From: Cohnella hashimotonis
GTDB taxonomy: Bacteria > Bacillota > Bacilli > Paenibacillales > Paenibacillaceae
Assembly: GCF_030014955.1 (NCBI RefSeq)
Contig: NZ_JAGRPV010000001.1
Span: forward strand, 806,001-870,000
Direction of reading: 5' to 3'
DNA length: 64,000 nt
The notes under the pieces were generated by a model. It saw only the letters and a program-made list of their open reading frames with translations. It did not search any database and was not told where the DNA came from. The position numbers and the translations under genes were made by a program. Of this stretch, positions 53,260-62,354 are shown piece after piece (within the stretch, counting starts at the first letter, position 1; every line of letters begins with the position of its first letter).

Positions 53260-54331
53260 TCCGCTGCTCGGCCTGCGATTTAAGCTGCTGATCCTGGTCG
53301 CGTTCAGTCTCGGGTTCGCGGGCGGTACTGCGATGCTGTTGTACGTCCTTGCCGTCCAATTCGATATTACGATTCTGAATGCGCTGGCATGGTGGTTTTA
53401 CGAACGCTTTGGCAGGTCGATCACGCTCGCGCTCGCGATTCTCGGGCTGTTTATCGTCTATTTGTTCGTCTTCAGCCATGGCACCATCCGTTATCTGCTG
53501 CGGATCACGCAAGGGGTGGGCGAGATCGCCGAAGGAAAATTCGACAGCCGCATCCCCGTCCGGACGGGCGACGAGCTCGGCGTACTGGCGGATCGCATCA
53601 ATCGCATGAGCGAGCAGCTTAAACGCGCTATCGAGGAAGAGCGGCGGACGGAGCGTGCCAAGACGGAACTCGTCACGAACGTCTCCCACGATCTTCGCAC
53701 GCCGCTTACCTCGATCGTCGGCTATTTGGGACTGATCGAGCAGGACCGCTATCGCGACGAGGTCGAGCTGCGCCATTACACGGGCATCGCGTACGACAAG
53801 GCGCTCCGGCTGCAAGGATTGATCAGCGACCTGTTCGAATATACTCGCACGAGCGCCGGGCTGCCGCTTCGGCTCTCCCCGCTCAATCTGGTCGAGATGC
53901 TGGGGCAGCTGGCCGTCCAGTTCCGGCTTCAATTCGAGCAGGCGGGCGTCGAAGGCGTAACGATGCTCGCGGAGAAGGAGCTGATCGTGTCGGCGGACGG
54001 CGACAAGCTGGTGCGTGTGTTCGAAAATCTCGTCGACAACGCCATTCGGTACAGCAAGGAAGGCGGTAGAATCGAAATCAAGGCGCGGCGAGAAGGGACG
54101 GAGGCGGTGGCGGAGATCGTGAATTACGGCGAGCCCCTGCCGGCCTCGGCGATCCCGCTGCTGTTCGACCGATTCTACCGGATGGAGCAATCCCGTTCTC
54201 GACATACCGGCGGATCGGGCCTCGGGCTTGCCATCGCCAAAAATATCGTCGAGCTGCACGGCGGCAAGATCGCGGTCAGGAGCAGCGAGGCGGGCACGGT
54301 GTTCCAGGTGCGGCTGCCGCTCGCGACATAG
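53237..54331 (+). CDS. Sensor histidine kinase, VanS-like
   Basis: A 364-residue membrane kinase. Two transmembrane helices ([24 protein letters not shown] and [23 protein letters not shown]) flank a very short extracytoplasmic segment, so it probably senses within the membrane. A HAMP domain ([35 protein letters not shown]), the HisKA H box [15 protein letters not shown] (His151) and the HATPase domain ([31 protein letters not shown]) follow. TTG 53237 or TTG 53249 are possible starts; both lie inside the end of the regulator gene. A good terminator follows at 54360. Confidence 0.91.
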   Translation: MVIKLNPNPLLGLRFKLLILVAFSLGFAGGTAMLLYVLAVQFDITILNALAWWFYERFGRSITLALAILGLFIVYLFVFSHGTIRYLLRITQGVGEIAEGKFDSRIPVRTGDELGVLADRINRMSEQLKRAIEEERRTERAKTELVTNVSHDLRTPLTSIVGYLGLIEQDRYRDEVELRHYTGIAYDKALRLQGLISDLFEYTRTSAGLPLRLSPLNLVEMLGQLAVQFRLQFEQAGVEGVTMLAEKELIVSADGDKLVRVFENLVDNAIRYSKEGGRIEIKARREGTEAVAEIVNYGEPLPASAIPLLFDRFYRMEQSRSRHTGGSGLGLAIAKNIVELHGGKIAVRSSEAGTVFQVRLPLAT

Positions 54332-54359
54332 TTTATCTTAACGATTTTTGCTGGAAGCG

Positions 54360-54386
54360 CCGGATCGATGCCGATCCGGTTTTTTG
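54360..54386 (+). terminator. Terminator of the two-component operon
   Basis: Perfect eight-base stem CCGGATCG/CGATCCGG with an ATGC loop followed by six T residues. The remaining gap to 54637 shows no gene. Confidence 0.85.
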
Positions 54387-54637
54387 ACGTCCGTTTTCTC
54401 CGAATTTCGATTTGCGCCGGTTTATTTTCGGCCTTTTGCTCCTATTCCTTCCCGGCATGCACAGAATTGAACGAATCGACGCAATTTGAAGTATACATAA
54501 CCGCGCTGGGACGCTAGATTTAGGCTGCGGCGGTCGTGCAAATCGCATTGCGACGAGCGTTTCCGAACGCGAAGCGCGCAGCGAAAGTTGCTGGCCGCGA
54601 AGCACGCAGCATCGGTTCAGTTAAAGGAGTGCGCAGG

Positions 54638-55717
54638 ATGAAGAAACTGAAAGTCGGAATTATCGGCGTGGGCGAGATCGCGCAAATCATTCATTTGCCG
54701 ATTCTGCAATCGCTGCCGGAGCTCTACGAGATCGTCGCCTTGTGCGACATCTCTCAGCGGCTGTTGAACGTAATGGGGGAGAAGTACGGCGTCAAAAACT
54801 TATATGCAAACGCTGCGGATATGCTCGACCGGACCGCCATGGACGCTGTATTCGTGCTGAATAACATGGAGTACCACACCGAATGCGCGATTGCGGCGCT
54901 CCAAAGAAATATTCATGTATTCGTAGAAAAGCCGATGTGCGTGACTGAAGCGGAGGCCCGCGACATTATTCAGGCCCGCGACGCTTCGCAAGCGCAGGTG
55001 ATGGTCGGCTACATGCGCAGATTCGCGCCGGCTTACCTGCGTGCGCTGGAGGAAGTGCGGGAGCTTGGGCCGATCAACTATGCGCGGGTCCGCGACATGA
55101 TCGGGCCCAACGCGTACTTTACCGGCCAGTCCGGCACCCATGTGTACCGGTTCGACGATATCCCGGCCGAAGCGGCTAGGGACCGCAAGGAGCGAAACGC
55201 AAGATTGATGAAGGAAGCGATCGGCGAAGCCTCCGGCGAAGAATACGCCGCTTACGGTCTGCTGCTTGGTTTAAACAGCCACGATATATCCGCGATGCGG
55301 GAGATGCTCGGCATGCCCCTGCGCGTGAAGGCGGCCGCGTCCCGGCAAGGCGGCAGATTCAAAAACGCCATTCTGGAATACGACGGCTACGATGTCATGT
55401 TCGAGACCGGCGTCGACGGGCAGGGACGTTTCGATGCCCATATCGAGGTGTTCGGCGAGCAAAGATCGATTCTCGTTCAGTACGATACGCCCTACCTGCG
55501 TCAATTGCCGACGACGCTTCGGATCCGGGATACGATCGGGCATGCGCTGCAAGAGACGGTCATTCGTCCGACCTATAAGGACGCGTATACATGCGAGCTG
55601 GAACATTTCTATGAGGTGGCGGCCAACGGTTTGTCTCCCAAGACGACGCCGGAGGACTATGTACAGGATCTGGCGATTATCAAAATGATCATGGATGCGG
55701 TCAGGCGGGGGGCGTAG
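54638..55717 (+). CDS. Gfo/Idh/MocA family oxidoreductase
   Basis: A 359-residue dehydrogenase starting MKKLKVGIIGVGEIAQIIHLPILQSL, a Rossmann dinucleotide motif. The EKPMCVTEAEARDII lysine segment follows, then YMRRFAPAYLRALEEV. The middle part differs from standard members: instead of the usual GGG-x-D-x-x-x-H block there is EYAAYGLLLGLNSHDISAMREMLGM. ATG 54638 has AAAGGAG nine bases upstream; the GTG 102 bases earlier has none. It is the first gene of a sugar-utilisation cluster and is followed three bases later by an 821-residue unrecognised protein. Confidence 0.87.
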   Translation: MKKLKVGIIGVGEIAQIIHLPILQSLPELYEIVALCDISQRLLNVMGEKYGVKNLYANAADMLDRTAMDAVFVLNNMEYHTECAIAALQRNIHVFVEKPMCVTEAEARDIIQARDASQAQVMVGYMRRFAPAYLRALEEVRELGPINYARVRDMIGPNAYFTGQSGTHVYRFDDIPAEAARDRKERNARLMKEAIGEASGEEYAAYGLLLGLNSHDISAMREMLGMPLRVKAAASRQGGRFKNAILEYDGYDVMFETGVDGQGRFDAHIEVFGEQRSILVQYDTPYLRQLPTTLRIRDTIGHALQETVIRPTYKDAYTCELEHFYEVAANGLSPKTTPEDYVQDLAIIKMIMDAVRRGA

Positions 55718-55719
55718 CA

Positions 55720-58185
55720 ATGGTGCCGACAGGACGACCGGAAACGAAAAAGGCTCTCCGGCGGGTCACGCTGGAAATGAGTTTAAAGCCGTTTACGAGC
55801 ATGGCGCTGCCTGCAATCGAAGCGGTATGCGAAGAAGCGATCCGGCAATGGCTGCCGCTGATCGGTATGGCGGACGGCTGCTCGATGCTGCTGTGGGTGG
55901 CCGACGGCAGCGAGATTCTGGAATGGGACGGCAACGGGGAGCGCGAGATCGAGTGGGGGCGTTATATCGGCTTTGCGAACGAGGATCGGTTCGGGCATAT
56001 CCAACCGAACGATCCCCGCATCGCCAAGCTTTACCGTCCCGACGCCTGCGAGATTACGTACGATAACCTGCGTACGATCGTCGCGGCATTCAAGCGAATC
56101 GCCCGCGACCGGTTCGGCGTCACGATGGAAGTGGGCGCCACGTTCGATGCGGGTCCCGAATTCGCCTATTCCGACTTTAAGTATACGCGGCATCCGGAGA
56201 TCAACCGGGCGAAGCTGGGAGGCAAAGAGGTCGCGCTGAAGGCCGATTATACGGTCGTCTGCACATGGTCTGAGCTTTGCGGGGATTCGGTCGCCTATGC
56301 GGCCTATCCGGACGGCATTCCCGAGGGCACCCCGTTCGGCGAATTTCTCGGACGCCAGTGCGCCAGCTTCCTCCCCGCGCTCGGCTTCGATTATATTTGG
56401 TTTTCGAACGGCTTCGGCTTCTCCTATTTTCCTTGGACGTATCTTGGCGCGAACTACGACGGCACCTCGATGCCGACGGCGGACTACCGGGAGCTGGCGG
56501 ACCAGACCCTGTCGTTCTGGGAACATTTCAAACGGGAATGTCCCAGCTACCGCACGGAGGTGCGCGGGACGAACTTCGGAACGGGAATGGATCTGGCCAA
56601 GGATTTCATTCCGCTGCAGGAGATGTACCGCAGAAAATATATCGAGCTGCCGCCTCCGAACTCGCCTTGGGGCGCGCTCAACTTCGACTTTGGCCTGGAG
56701 ATCGCGTCCTATATGTCACGCATTGCGGTATTGCCAGGCGAGACCTACCCTTATCGCTTCTATCCGAACGATCCTTGGTTCTGGCAGAACCCCTGGTGGG
56801 ATCTGTACGACCGGGAGCCGCACGATATTTATTGCCCGCTGTCGGTCGCACGGATGAATGGTGACGGCGAGCTTGAGAATCCGGGCATTATCGAGCTGCT
56901 GACGATCGACACGGAGAAAGGCGAATTGAACGCGGATTGTCCGGCGGAGGTCATTCCCCACCTGCGCAGGGCGATCAAGGACTTTCCCGACCAAGCCGGC
57001 ATTCTGACCTGGCTATATCCGTTCAGCGAGTACCATGCCGCCGTTGAAAAGTCGGAGGAAGCCGCCAAGTCGATCTTCTTCGAGGAATGGTTCGTGCGCA
57101 ACGCGGTGAACGAGGGGCTGCCGCTCAATACGGTGCTCAGCACGGACGACTTCGCGGCGATGCAAGGGGGAGCGCAGGGCAAGCTGCGGGATACGATCCT
57201 ATGGACGCCGGCGTCCTGGCTGACGGGGGCGAATGCCGCAAGGCTTGCGGCTTTTGTCCGGGAAGGCGGAAGGGCGATTGTCTACGGCAGTGCCCTGGAT
57301 CCGGAGCTGCAGCAGATGCTGAACCTCCGGCAGGATGAAGGGCTTCAGGGAGAGCTTCAGCTCTCCAGTACGCTGCCGCAGGACCGATTGTCCGAGGCTT
57401 CCGCTTCCTCCGCCGTCTTCCTGCACGATCCGCTGATCGGCGGAGGCGCGCTGAGCGAAGTGCTGGACCATGCGGACGATCCCGGCACGAAGGTATGCGC
57501 GACGGGCAGCCAAGGCGATCGGGTGCGCGTGTTGGCACTGACGCGGGAGCTGCCGGCATGGAACGGCGGCAAGATCGGATGGGTTCGCGGTTCCTTGCCG
57601 TTCGAATCGGGCGCCGTATCCCATCTGCCGAACCGACAGCCCGAGCGGTTCAAGGACCTCTCGGTTCTCGCCCGCCGGCTGCTTGCCGAGTTCGGGTACG
57701 AGCTGCAGCAGGTCAAGCAGGCCGAAGCGGATAAGCCGCCCCTCCTTTTCGTGACGCGCAGCGACAACGGATTTTTGTTTACGGGCTGCCGTCAGGATAC
57801 GTCCGTGACCCTTCGTCTGCGCTTCCCCGAAGGGGTGCCCGCGATTATCGGCCAGACGACGAGGGCGGGCGAAGATGCCGCTCCGTATGCGCCGGACAGG
57901 ACCTTCCACGACGAATGTCGCGTCTTCGTCAAGCAGCGTGAGACGACCTCCGTCTCCTGCCGGGAGCTCGCGCCCGGACCGACGCCGAGGAAGAGCTCGG
58001 AGCGGATGCTCTTCGTCGCAGGTCTGCGGGATGCAGAGGTGACGATTTATCCGCCGCTGGCAAGCCTGCATGCGGGTCGCGTAGAAGTGCGTGGCGAGAC
58101 TGCGTATCTGGATCTTGCGGACTGCATACGGGGCGATCGACTCGTGTTGACCGATATCAGCGGCGCGATCGAGATCACATGGTAG
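55720..58185 (+). CDS. Unrecognised large protein, predicted glycoside hydrolase-like
   Basis: An 821-residue cytoplasmic protein with no signal peptide. I do not recognise the family. Residues 1-470 look like an alpha/beta barrel rich in aromatic and acidic residues (LEMSLKPFTSMALPAIEAVCEEAIRQWLPLIG, MLLWVADGSEILEW, VTMEVGATFDAGPEFAYSDFKYTRHPEI, FDYIWFSNGFGFSYFPWTYLG, DPWFWQNPWWDLYDREPHDIYCPLSVARMNGDGELENPGII), a composition typical of sugar-binding clefts. Residues about 475-620 (LNTVLSTDDFAAM ... ILWTPASWLTGANAARLAAFVREGGRAIVYGSAL) resemble the glutamine-amidotransferase-like trimerisation domain of GH42 beta-galactosidases. A beta domain ends the protein. It sits between a Gfo/Idh dehydrogenase and an epimerase, so a sugar-processing role is plausible but unproven. 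Confidence 0.7.
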   Translation: MVPTGRPETKKALRRVTLEMSLKPFTSMALPAIEAVCEEAIRQWLPLIGMADGCSMLLWVADGSEILEWDGNGEREIEWGRYIGFANEDRFGHIQPNDPRIAKLYRPDACEITYDNLRTIVAAFKRIARDRFGVTMEVGATFDAGPEFAYSDFKYTRHPEINRAKLGGKEVALKADYTVVCTWSELCGDSVAYAAYPDGIPEGTPFGEFLGRQCASFLPALGFDYIWFSNGFGFSYFPWTYLGANYDGTSMPTADYRELADQTLSFWEHFKRECPSYRTEVRGTNFGTGMDLAKDFIPLQEMYRRKYIELPPPNSPWGALNFDFGLEIASYMSRIAVLPGETYPYRFYPNDPWFWQNPWWDLYDREPHDIYCPLSVARMNGDGELENPGIIELLTIDTEKGELNADCPAEVIPHLRRAIKDFPDQAGILTWLYPFSEYHAAVEKSEEAAKSIFFEEWFVRNAVNEGLPLNTVLSTDDFAAMQGGAQGKLRDTILWTPASWLTGANAARLAAFVREGGRAIVYGSALDPELQQMLNLRQDEGLQGELQLSSTLPQDRLSEASASSAVFLHDPLIGGGALSEVLDHADDPGTKVCATGSQGDRVRVLALTRELPAWNGGKIGWVRGSLPFESGAVSHLPNRQPERFKDLSVLARRLLAEFGYELQQVKQAEADKPPLLFVTRSDNGFLFTGCRQDTSVTLRLRFPEGVPAIIGQTTRAGEDAAPYAPDRTFHDECRVFVKQRETTSVSCRELAPGPTPRKSSERMLFVAGLRDAEVTIYPPLASLHAGRVEVRGETAYLDLADCIRGDRLVLTDISGAIEITW

Positions 58186-58228
58186 AGCCGATAGAAACGA
58201 TAGAAATGTCAGAGAAGGGGGAAATCGG

Positions 58229-58993
58229 GTGAAGCACAAGTTTGCGGTGCAGCTGTACACGCTGCGCGAGGCATGCGAGCGGGATTTTCCCGGGACGCTC
58301 CGGACGCTCGGCCGGATGGGCTGGGCCGGCGTCGAAACGGCCGGTTTGCACGGCCATGCGGCAGCGGAGATCGCGGAGGTGCTGAGAGAAGCGGGACTGA
58401 AAACGGCGGGCATGCATATTTCCGTCGAGCGTCTGCGCGCAGAGCCGGACAGCGTCAAAGCGGAGGCGAGAGCGCTCGGCACCAACCGATTGATTTGCCC
58501 GTCCGTGCCGCATGAATGGCGCAACGAGCAGGGCTATATCCGACTGCGCGAGGAATTGAACGCGGCGGCGCGCGAGCTGCGGGGCGAGGGGTTCACGGTC
58601 GCTTTTCACAACCACGCCTTCGAATTCGAGACGCGCGTCGGCACGACGGATGCTCTGTCTTATCTGCTCGAGCCTGCGCCCGACAACGCCATATTGGCCG
58701 AGATTGATGTATACTGGGTGAGCAAAGCCGGAAAAGACCCGGCGGCATTCGTGGCGCCGTATCGCGGCCGCATGCCGACGATGCACCTGAAGGACATGAC
58801 CGCCGACGAACGCAGCACGTACGCCGAGATCGGAACGGGCGTGATCGACTTCGAGCCCTTGCTTGTATGGGGGGAGCGCAGCGGCGTGGAATGGTATGTC
58901 GTCGAGCAGGATATCTGCGAGGGAGACGCGCTGGAAAGCGTTCGGATCAGCCTGGACAACCTGCATGCGCTGGCCGACAGACTGGGCGTCTAG
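58229..58993 (+). CDS. Sugar phosphate isomerase/epimerase
   Basis: A 254-residue TIM-barrel enzyme of the IolE/hydroxypyruvate isomerase-like group. It starts KHKFAVQLYTLREACERDFPGTLRTLGRMGWAGVETAGLHG, and the metal-site residues appear as FHNHAFEFE, EIDVYWVSKAG, MHLKDM and WYVVEQDICEGDAL. It follows the 821-residue gene by 43 bases with AAGGGGG upstream of GTG 58229. With the dehydrogenase at 54638 it likely carries out successive steps on one sugar or sugar acid. Confidence 0.85.
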   Translation: MKHKFAVQLYTLREACERDFPGTLRTLGRMGWAGVETAGLHGHAAAEIAEVLREAGLKTAGMHISVERLRAEPDSVKAEARALGTNRLICPSVPHEWRNEQGYIRLREELNAAARELRGEGFTVAFHNHAFEFETRVGTTDALSYLLEPAPDNAILAEIDVYWVSKAGKDPAAFVAPYRGRMPTMHLKDMTADERSTYAEIGTGVIDFEPLLVWGERSGVEWYVVEQDICEGDALESVRISLDNLHALADRLGV

Positions 58994-59109
58994 ACCGTTA
59001 TATTAGATCAAAAGCAAGGGGCTGGCGGATGCCGGTCCTCTTCGGCATTTGGCACGCAAGGCAGCGAAGACTACCACCCCTGCCTCGAAGAAGGAGAGGA
59101 GATTCCCGC

Positions 59110-61452
59110 ATGAAGCGATTCGGGGCCAAGGCTTACTATATCAAAATGCTTCTATGGATCAGCGTGGCGATTCTGCTCATCGTCGTCGTGCTGTCCGCCG
59201 TCGTCTACATCAACGCCCAGAAGCTGCTCGTCAAAAACGAATACGCTTCCAACCAGAAAATACTGTACCAAGTCAAATACAATATGGAATTCATGGATCA
59301 GACGATAGCGAGCCTGTGCCAGTCGCTTTATCTGAACAGCGACGTAGCCGCGGTCATGTACGCCAGACAGGAGAATATGGTCGAGGTGGCCAACAGGCTG
59401 AACAAAGTCACCAGCTCCGTCACCTCGGCCAATCCGTATATTCATTCGCTCACGATCTATAACCGGAATCTGGATCAGACGTACAATGCGGGCAGACCTT
59501 TGTTTTTTGAAGACCAGCTGCTGGGCGAACTGTACGATTCGGACCGGCTGCTTCCCAAGATGAAGCCGATTTTCCGCAACATTCAGAAGCTCGTGAACGG
59601 GAAGACCGAGCCTGAGTACGTATTCTCCTATATGATGTACGAGACATCGGCGAGCGATCAGAAGCCGGACGGCGTCATCGTGGTCAATGTCCGGTCCGAA
59701 TGGCTGCTCGACAACATCGGCGAGATCAACATGATCGACAAGCGCAAGGGCGACAATATATTCATTATGGACCAGGCCGGCGAGTACCTGGACGACGGTA
59801 CGGGCGACCGGGAGATCATGAAGTGGCTGAAAAGCGACTTTTCGGCCTACCAAGCCGCGCATCCCGAGGCCGATTCGGAAGGTTTTTTTCAGCGCAAGCA
59901 CGGGGGCAAGCCGTATTTGATCACGTATTCGAACGTCGACGGCGCCGGTATGACGCTGCTCAAGACGCAGCCTGTCCTGGAAGTGTATCAATCGATCGAC
60001 CGGCTCCGGACCAGCATTCTGCTCATTACGCTAATCGCTTTGCTGCTCGCTTTCGTCGTTTCCATCCTGATTTCCCGGACGATTTACCGGCCGATCGGCA
60101 ATCTGGTGAACGCGGTGAAGCAGAACAGGCCGGGCAGATCGGTCGAGGCCGAGGGCGAGGTCGGCGACGAGATTTCTTATTTGAGCACCGTTTATCGGCA
60201 GTCCATGGAGGAGCTGAATCTTTTCTACAAGGAAAAAGATCAGTACAAGGATGTCATGAAGCATTATTGGCTGAGCCGGCTGCTGGCCGAGCGTTTTTCC
60301 ATCCCGGAGCCCGAGCTGGCATCGTTGTTCAGAGAGATGAGAATTTCTTTGCCGCCCTTCGGCGCGTATGCGGTCTGTTTGATGAAGATCGACAACTACA
60401 AGGAATTCCAGCAGCGCTTCTCCGCGCGGGACAAGGAAACGATCCGGTTCGCCCTGATCAATATCGCCTCCGAGATCGTGGCCGGCAAGTATGCGAACGA
60501 AGGCATCGACATGAAGGAAGATCATGTCCTGCTGATCGTCAGCGTACCGGAGACGGGAACGGCCTGGCAAGACGGACTCGCGGCGCTGATCGCCGAGGCG
60601 CAGGACAATTTCTCCCGTTTTTTCAAGACGACCTTCACCGCGTCGATCAGCGGCAAAGCCGAGGCGCTCAGCGGATTGCACGCGCAGTACACGCAAGCGA
60701 TGGACCAGTCGATGTACCGTTTGCAGCTGGGCCATGGCGCCGTCATCACGCAGGAACGCCTCCGGGGATGCGCCGACAACAAAAAAACGGGCTACTCCAA
60801 GGAATTGGAGGAATGGCTGATGGAGACGATCAAGTCGGGCAACGTCGCCGCGATGCGGGACGTGCTCTCGAACCTGTTCGAGGAGATGGCGGCGCTCAAT
60901 TACCATAACGCCCTGATTTCGATCCTCCGTCTCGCGGATGCCGTAATCGAAGGATTGGACAGGGCCAAGGTCGCGGCGGCGCCTTCCCTGCAAAAGGCTT
61001 CGATCGGCAGGCATATCCTGGAGAAGGAGACGATGGCCGAGATCGAGCGTATCGTCTGGGGCGGCTTGCAGGATTCGTTCAACAAGGATCCGTCCGAGGA
61101 GACCGAAGCGCTCAACTACTTTGTCGTGGATGCCGTGACGGAATACGTTCACCGCAATTATCAGGATCCGTCCTTGAGCCTGTCCTCGATCGCATCGATG
61201 ATGAAGATCTCCTCGCGAAGCTTGAGCAAGATCTACAAGGAAGCGACGCAGCTGTCGATCGCGGATCTGATCAACGGCGTGCGACTGACCAAAGCGGCGG
61301 AGCTGCTCATTCAGGAAGACTTGAGCGTCTACGAGATCGTGCAGAAGGTCGGCATTACGAACGAGACGTATTTTTTCAGCCTGTTCAAGAAGAAATACAA
61401 GATGACGCCGAAGGAATACGCGCTGCAGCGCAATGCGAACCAGATCAACTAG
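59110..61452 (+). CDS. AraC-type transcriptional regulator with membrane sensor domain (YesN-like one-component)
   Basis: A 780-residue membrane regulator common in Paenibacillaceae next to sugar ABC transporters. A first transmembrane helix (LLWISVAILLIVVVLSAVVYIN) is followed by a 230-residue extracellular Cache-like domain, a second helix (ILLITLIALLLAFVVSILIS), a linker region, and a C-terminal AraC HTH (VTEYVHRNYQDPSLSLSSIASMMKISSRSLSKIYKEATQLSIADLINGVRLTKAAELLIQEDLSVYEIVQKVGITNETYFFSLFKKKYKMTPKEYA). It should sense an extracellular sugar signal and activate the permease genes downstream. ATG 59110 has AGGAGAGGAG upstream. A strong terminator follows. Confidence 0.9.
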   Translation: MKRFGAKAYYIKMLLWISVAILLIVVVLSAVVYINAQKLLVKNEYASNQKILYQVKYNMEFMDQTIASLCQSLYLNSDVAAVMYARQENMVEVANRLNKVTSSVTSANPYIHSLTIYNRNLDQTYNAGRPLFFEDQLLGELYDSDRLLPKMKPIFRNIQKLVNGKTEPEYVFSYMMYETSASDQKPDGVIVVNVRSEWLLDNIGEINMIDKRKGDNIFIMDQAGEYLDDGTGDREIMKWLKSDFSAYQAAHPEADSEGFFQRKHGGKPYLITYSNVDGAGMTLLKTQPVLEVYQSIDRLRTSILLITLIALLLAFVVSILISRTIYRPIGNLVNAVKQNRPGRSVEAEGEVGDEISYLSTVYRQSMEELNLFYKEKDQYKDVMKHYWLSRLLAERFSIPEPELASLFREMRISLPPFGAYAVCLMKIDNYKEFQQRFSARDKETIRFALINIASEIVAGKYANEGIDMKEDHVLLIVSVPETGTAWQDGLAALIAEAQDNFSRFFKTTFTASISGKAEALSGLHAQYTQAMDQSMYRLQLGHGAVITQERLRGCADNKKTGYSKELEEWLMETIKSGNVAAMRDVLSNLFEEMAALNYHNALISILRLADAVIEGLDRAKVAAAPSLQKASIGRHILEKETMAEIERIVWGGLQDSFNKDPSEETEALNYFVVDAVTEYVHRNYQDPSLSLSSIASMMKISSRSLSKIYKEATQLSIADLINGVRLTKAAELLIQEDLSVYEIVQKVGITNETYFFSLFKKKYKMTPKEYALQRNANQIN

Positions 61453-61523
61453 CGTTGTCCCTGCCGTCGTCGTAGGACCGCGGAGTCATTCGGAGTCCCG
61501 CTGAACAAGTCCGCTTGAAAAGC

Positions 61524-61566
61524 AAGGTACAGTCCCTGGGGAAGCTCAGGGACCGTACCTTTTTTG
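61524..61566 (+). terminator. Strong terminator of the YesN-type gene
   Basis: Stem AAGGTACAGTCCCTG with CAGGGACCGTACCTT followed by TTTTTT. Confidence 0.88.
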
Positions 61567-61690
61567 TGCATGGCATTATCCGACAAGATGTTTATTTTGG
61601 GAGGACCAGAAAGGATGAATTTGGGAGGAAGTATGCGGAAAGTTAAATGCGCTTTCGGCTTGCCCGGCTTTATGGAGGGGGCGGGATAAA

Positions 61691-61876
61691 AACCTGCATC
61701 TGTACATGTATTTTCTAACGGCTCGCGCCACCCCAAGAAATGCCTGCAAATGCGCAGGTATATTCAAAAAAAAAGCCAAAAATCCGGTTAGCGGTAAGAA
61801 ATAACTGCGTTTTAGCATCTATCGCATACAAATGGGGCGAAAATGGCGAAAAAAGATGTATATTTGCAGGCATTGC
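61691..61876 (+). repeat. Interspersed structured repeat, copy 2
   Basis: Same order of blocks as the element at 12805-13000 and in the same orientation: ACATGTATTTT, AAATGCCTGCAAATGCGCAGG-like block at 61738-61758, TTTTAGCATCTATC, AGATGTATATTT and TTTGCAGGCA. Between blocks the sequence differs completely, so structure and motif order rather than full sequence are conserved. Confidence 0.7.
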
Positions 61877-61969
61877 CGCGAAAGAATGACGCCGGCAGCG
61901 ATACGCTGGTTCGTGGGAACGGAAGTCGGACGAGTCAGCGGTAGTCGTTCCGCGCGCGGTTCTATTGCG

Positions 61970-62180
61970 ACCACAGCACCTCCGCGACCGCAGCACCTCC
62001 GTGACCACAGCACCTCCGTGACCATAACACCTCCGCGCCCACAGCACCTCCGCGCCCGCTGCACCTACGCGCCCACAGCACCTCCGCGCCCACAGTATCT
62101 CCGCGACCTCCGCGACCGCAGCACCTCCGCGACCACAGCACCTTCGCCACCTCCGTGACCATAACACCTCCGCGATCACC
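61970..62180. repeat. GC-rich 17-bp tandem repeat, about eleven units
   Basis: Imperfect 17-base units such as CACCTCCGCGACCACAG begin at 61977 and recur at 61994, 62011, 62028, 62045, 62062, 62079 and 62096, then continue with two short irregular insertions to about 62180. Variable positions are GCGACC/GTGACC/GCGCCC and ACAG/GCAG/ATAA. It lies between the interspersed repeat and the promoter region of the permease operon. Long minus-strand frames across it are an artefact of the repeat. Confidence 0.9.
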
Positions 62181-62354
62181 ATCTTGCACCGCCTTCCTTT
62201 AACTTGCGGCTTCGGGAATACGCATATTGCTCCGATCAAACGCTCCGTTGCGGCTTTTTATAGGAAAATACCGTTTTTAAAATATACATTCCCGCCTTCC
62301 GCGCCTTAAAGTTGGCTTATCACGACAAGCAATGCGAAAAGGAAGTGCGGTCAC
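62181..62354 (+). promoter_or_regulatory. Promoter/leader region of sugar ABC permease operon
   Basis: AT-rich stretch around 62255-62300 (TATAGG, TTTTTAAAATATACATT) upstream of the permease genes. No clear -35/-10 pair or operator can be fixed; the region holds no gene. Confidence 0.35.

Noticed and set aside
61715..62239. Long minus-strand open frame across the 17-bp repeat
   Set aside because: The predicted protein is a 17-residue echo of the DNA repeat rich in Arg, Cys, Gly and Val, with no ribosome binding site and no domain.
61567..62354. Riboswitch or T-box in the permease leader
   Set aside because: No recognisable aptamer core or antiterminator; the structured part is the interspersed repeat, which also occurs after the germination operon.
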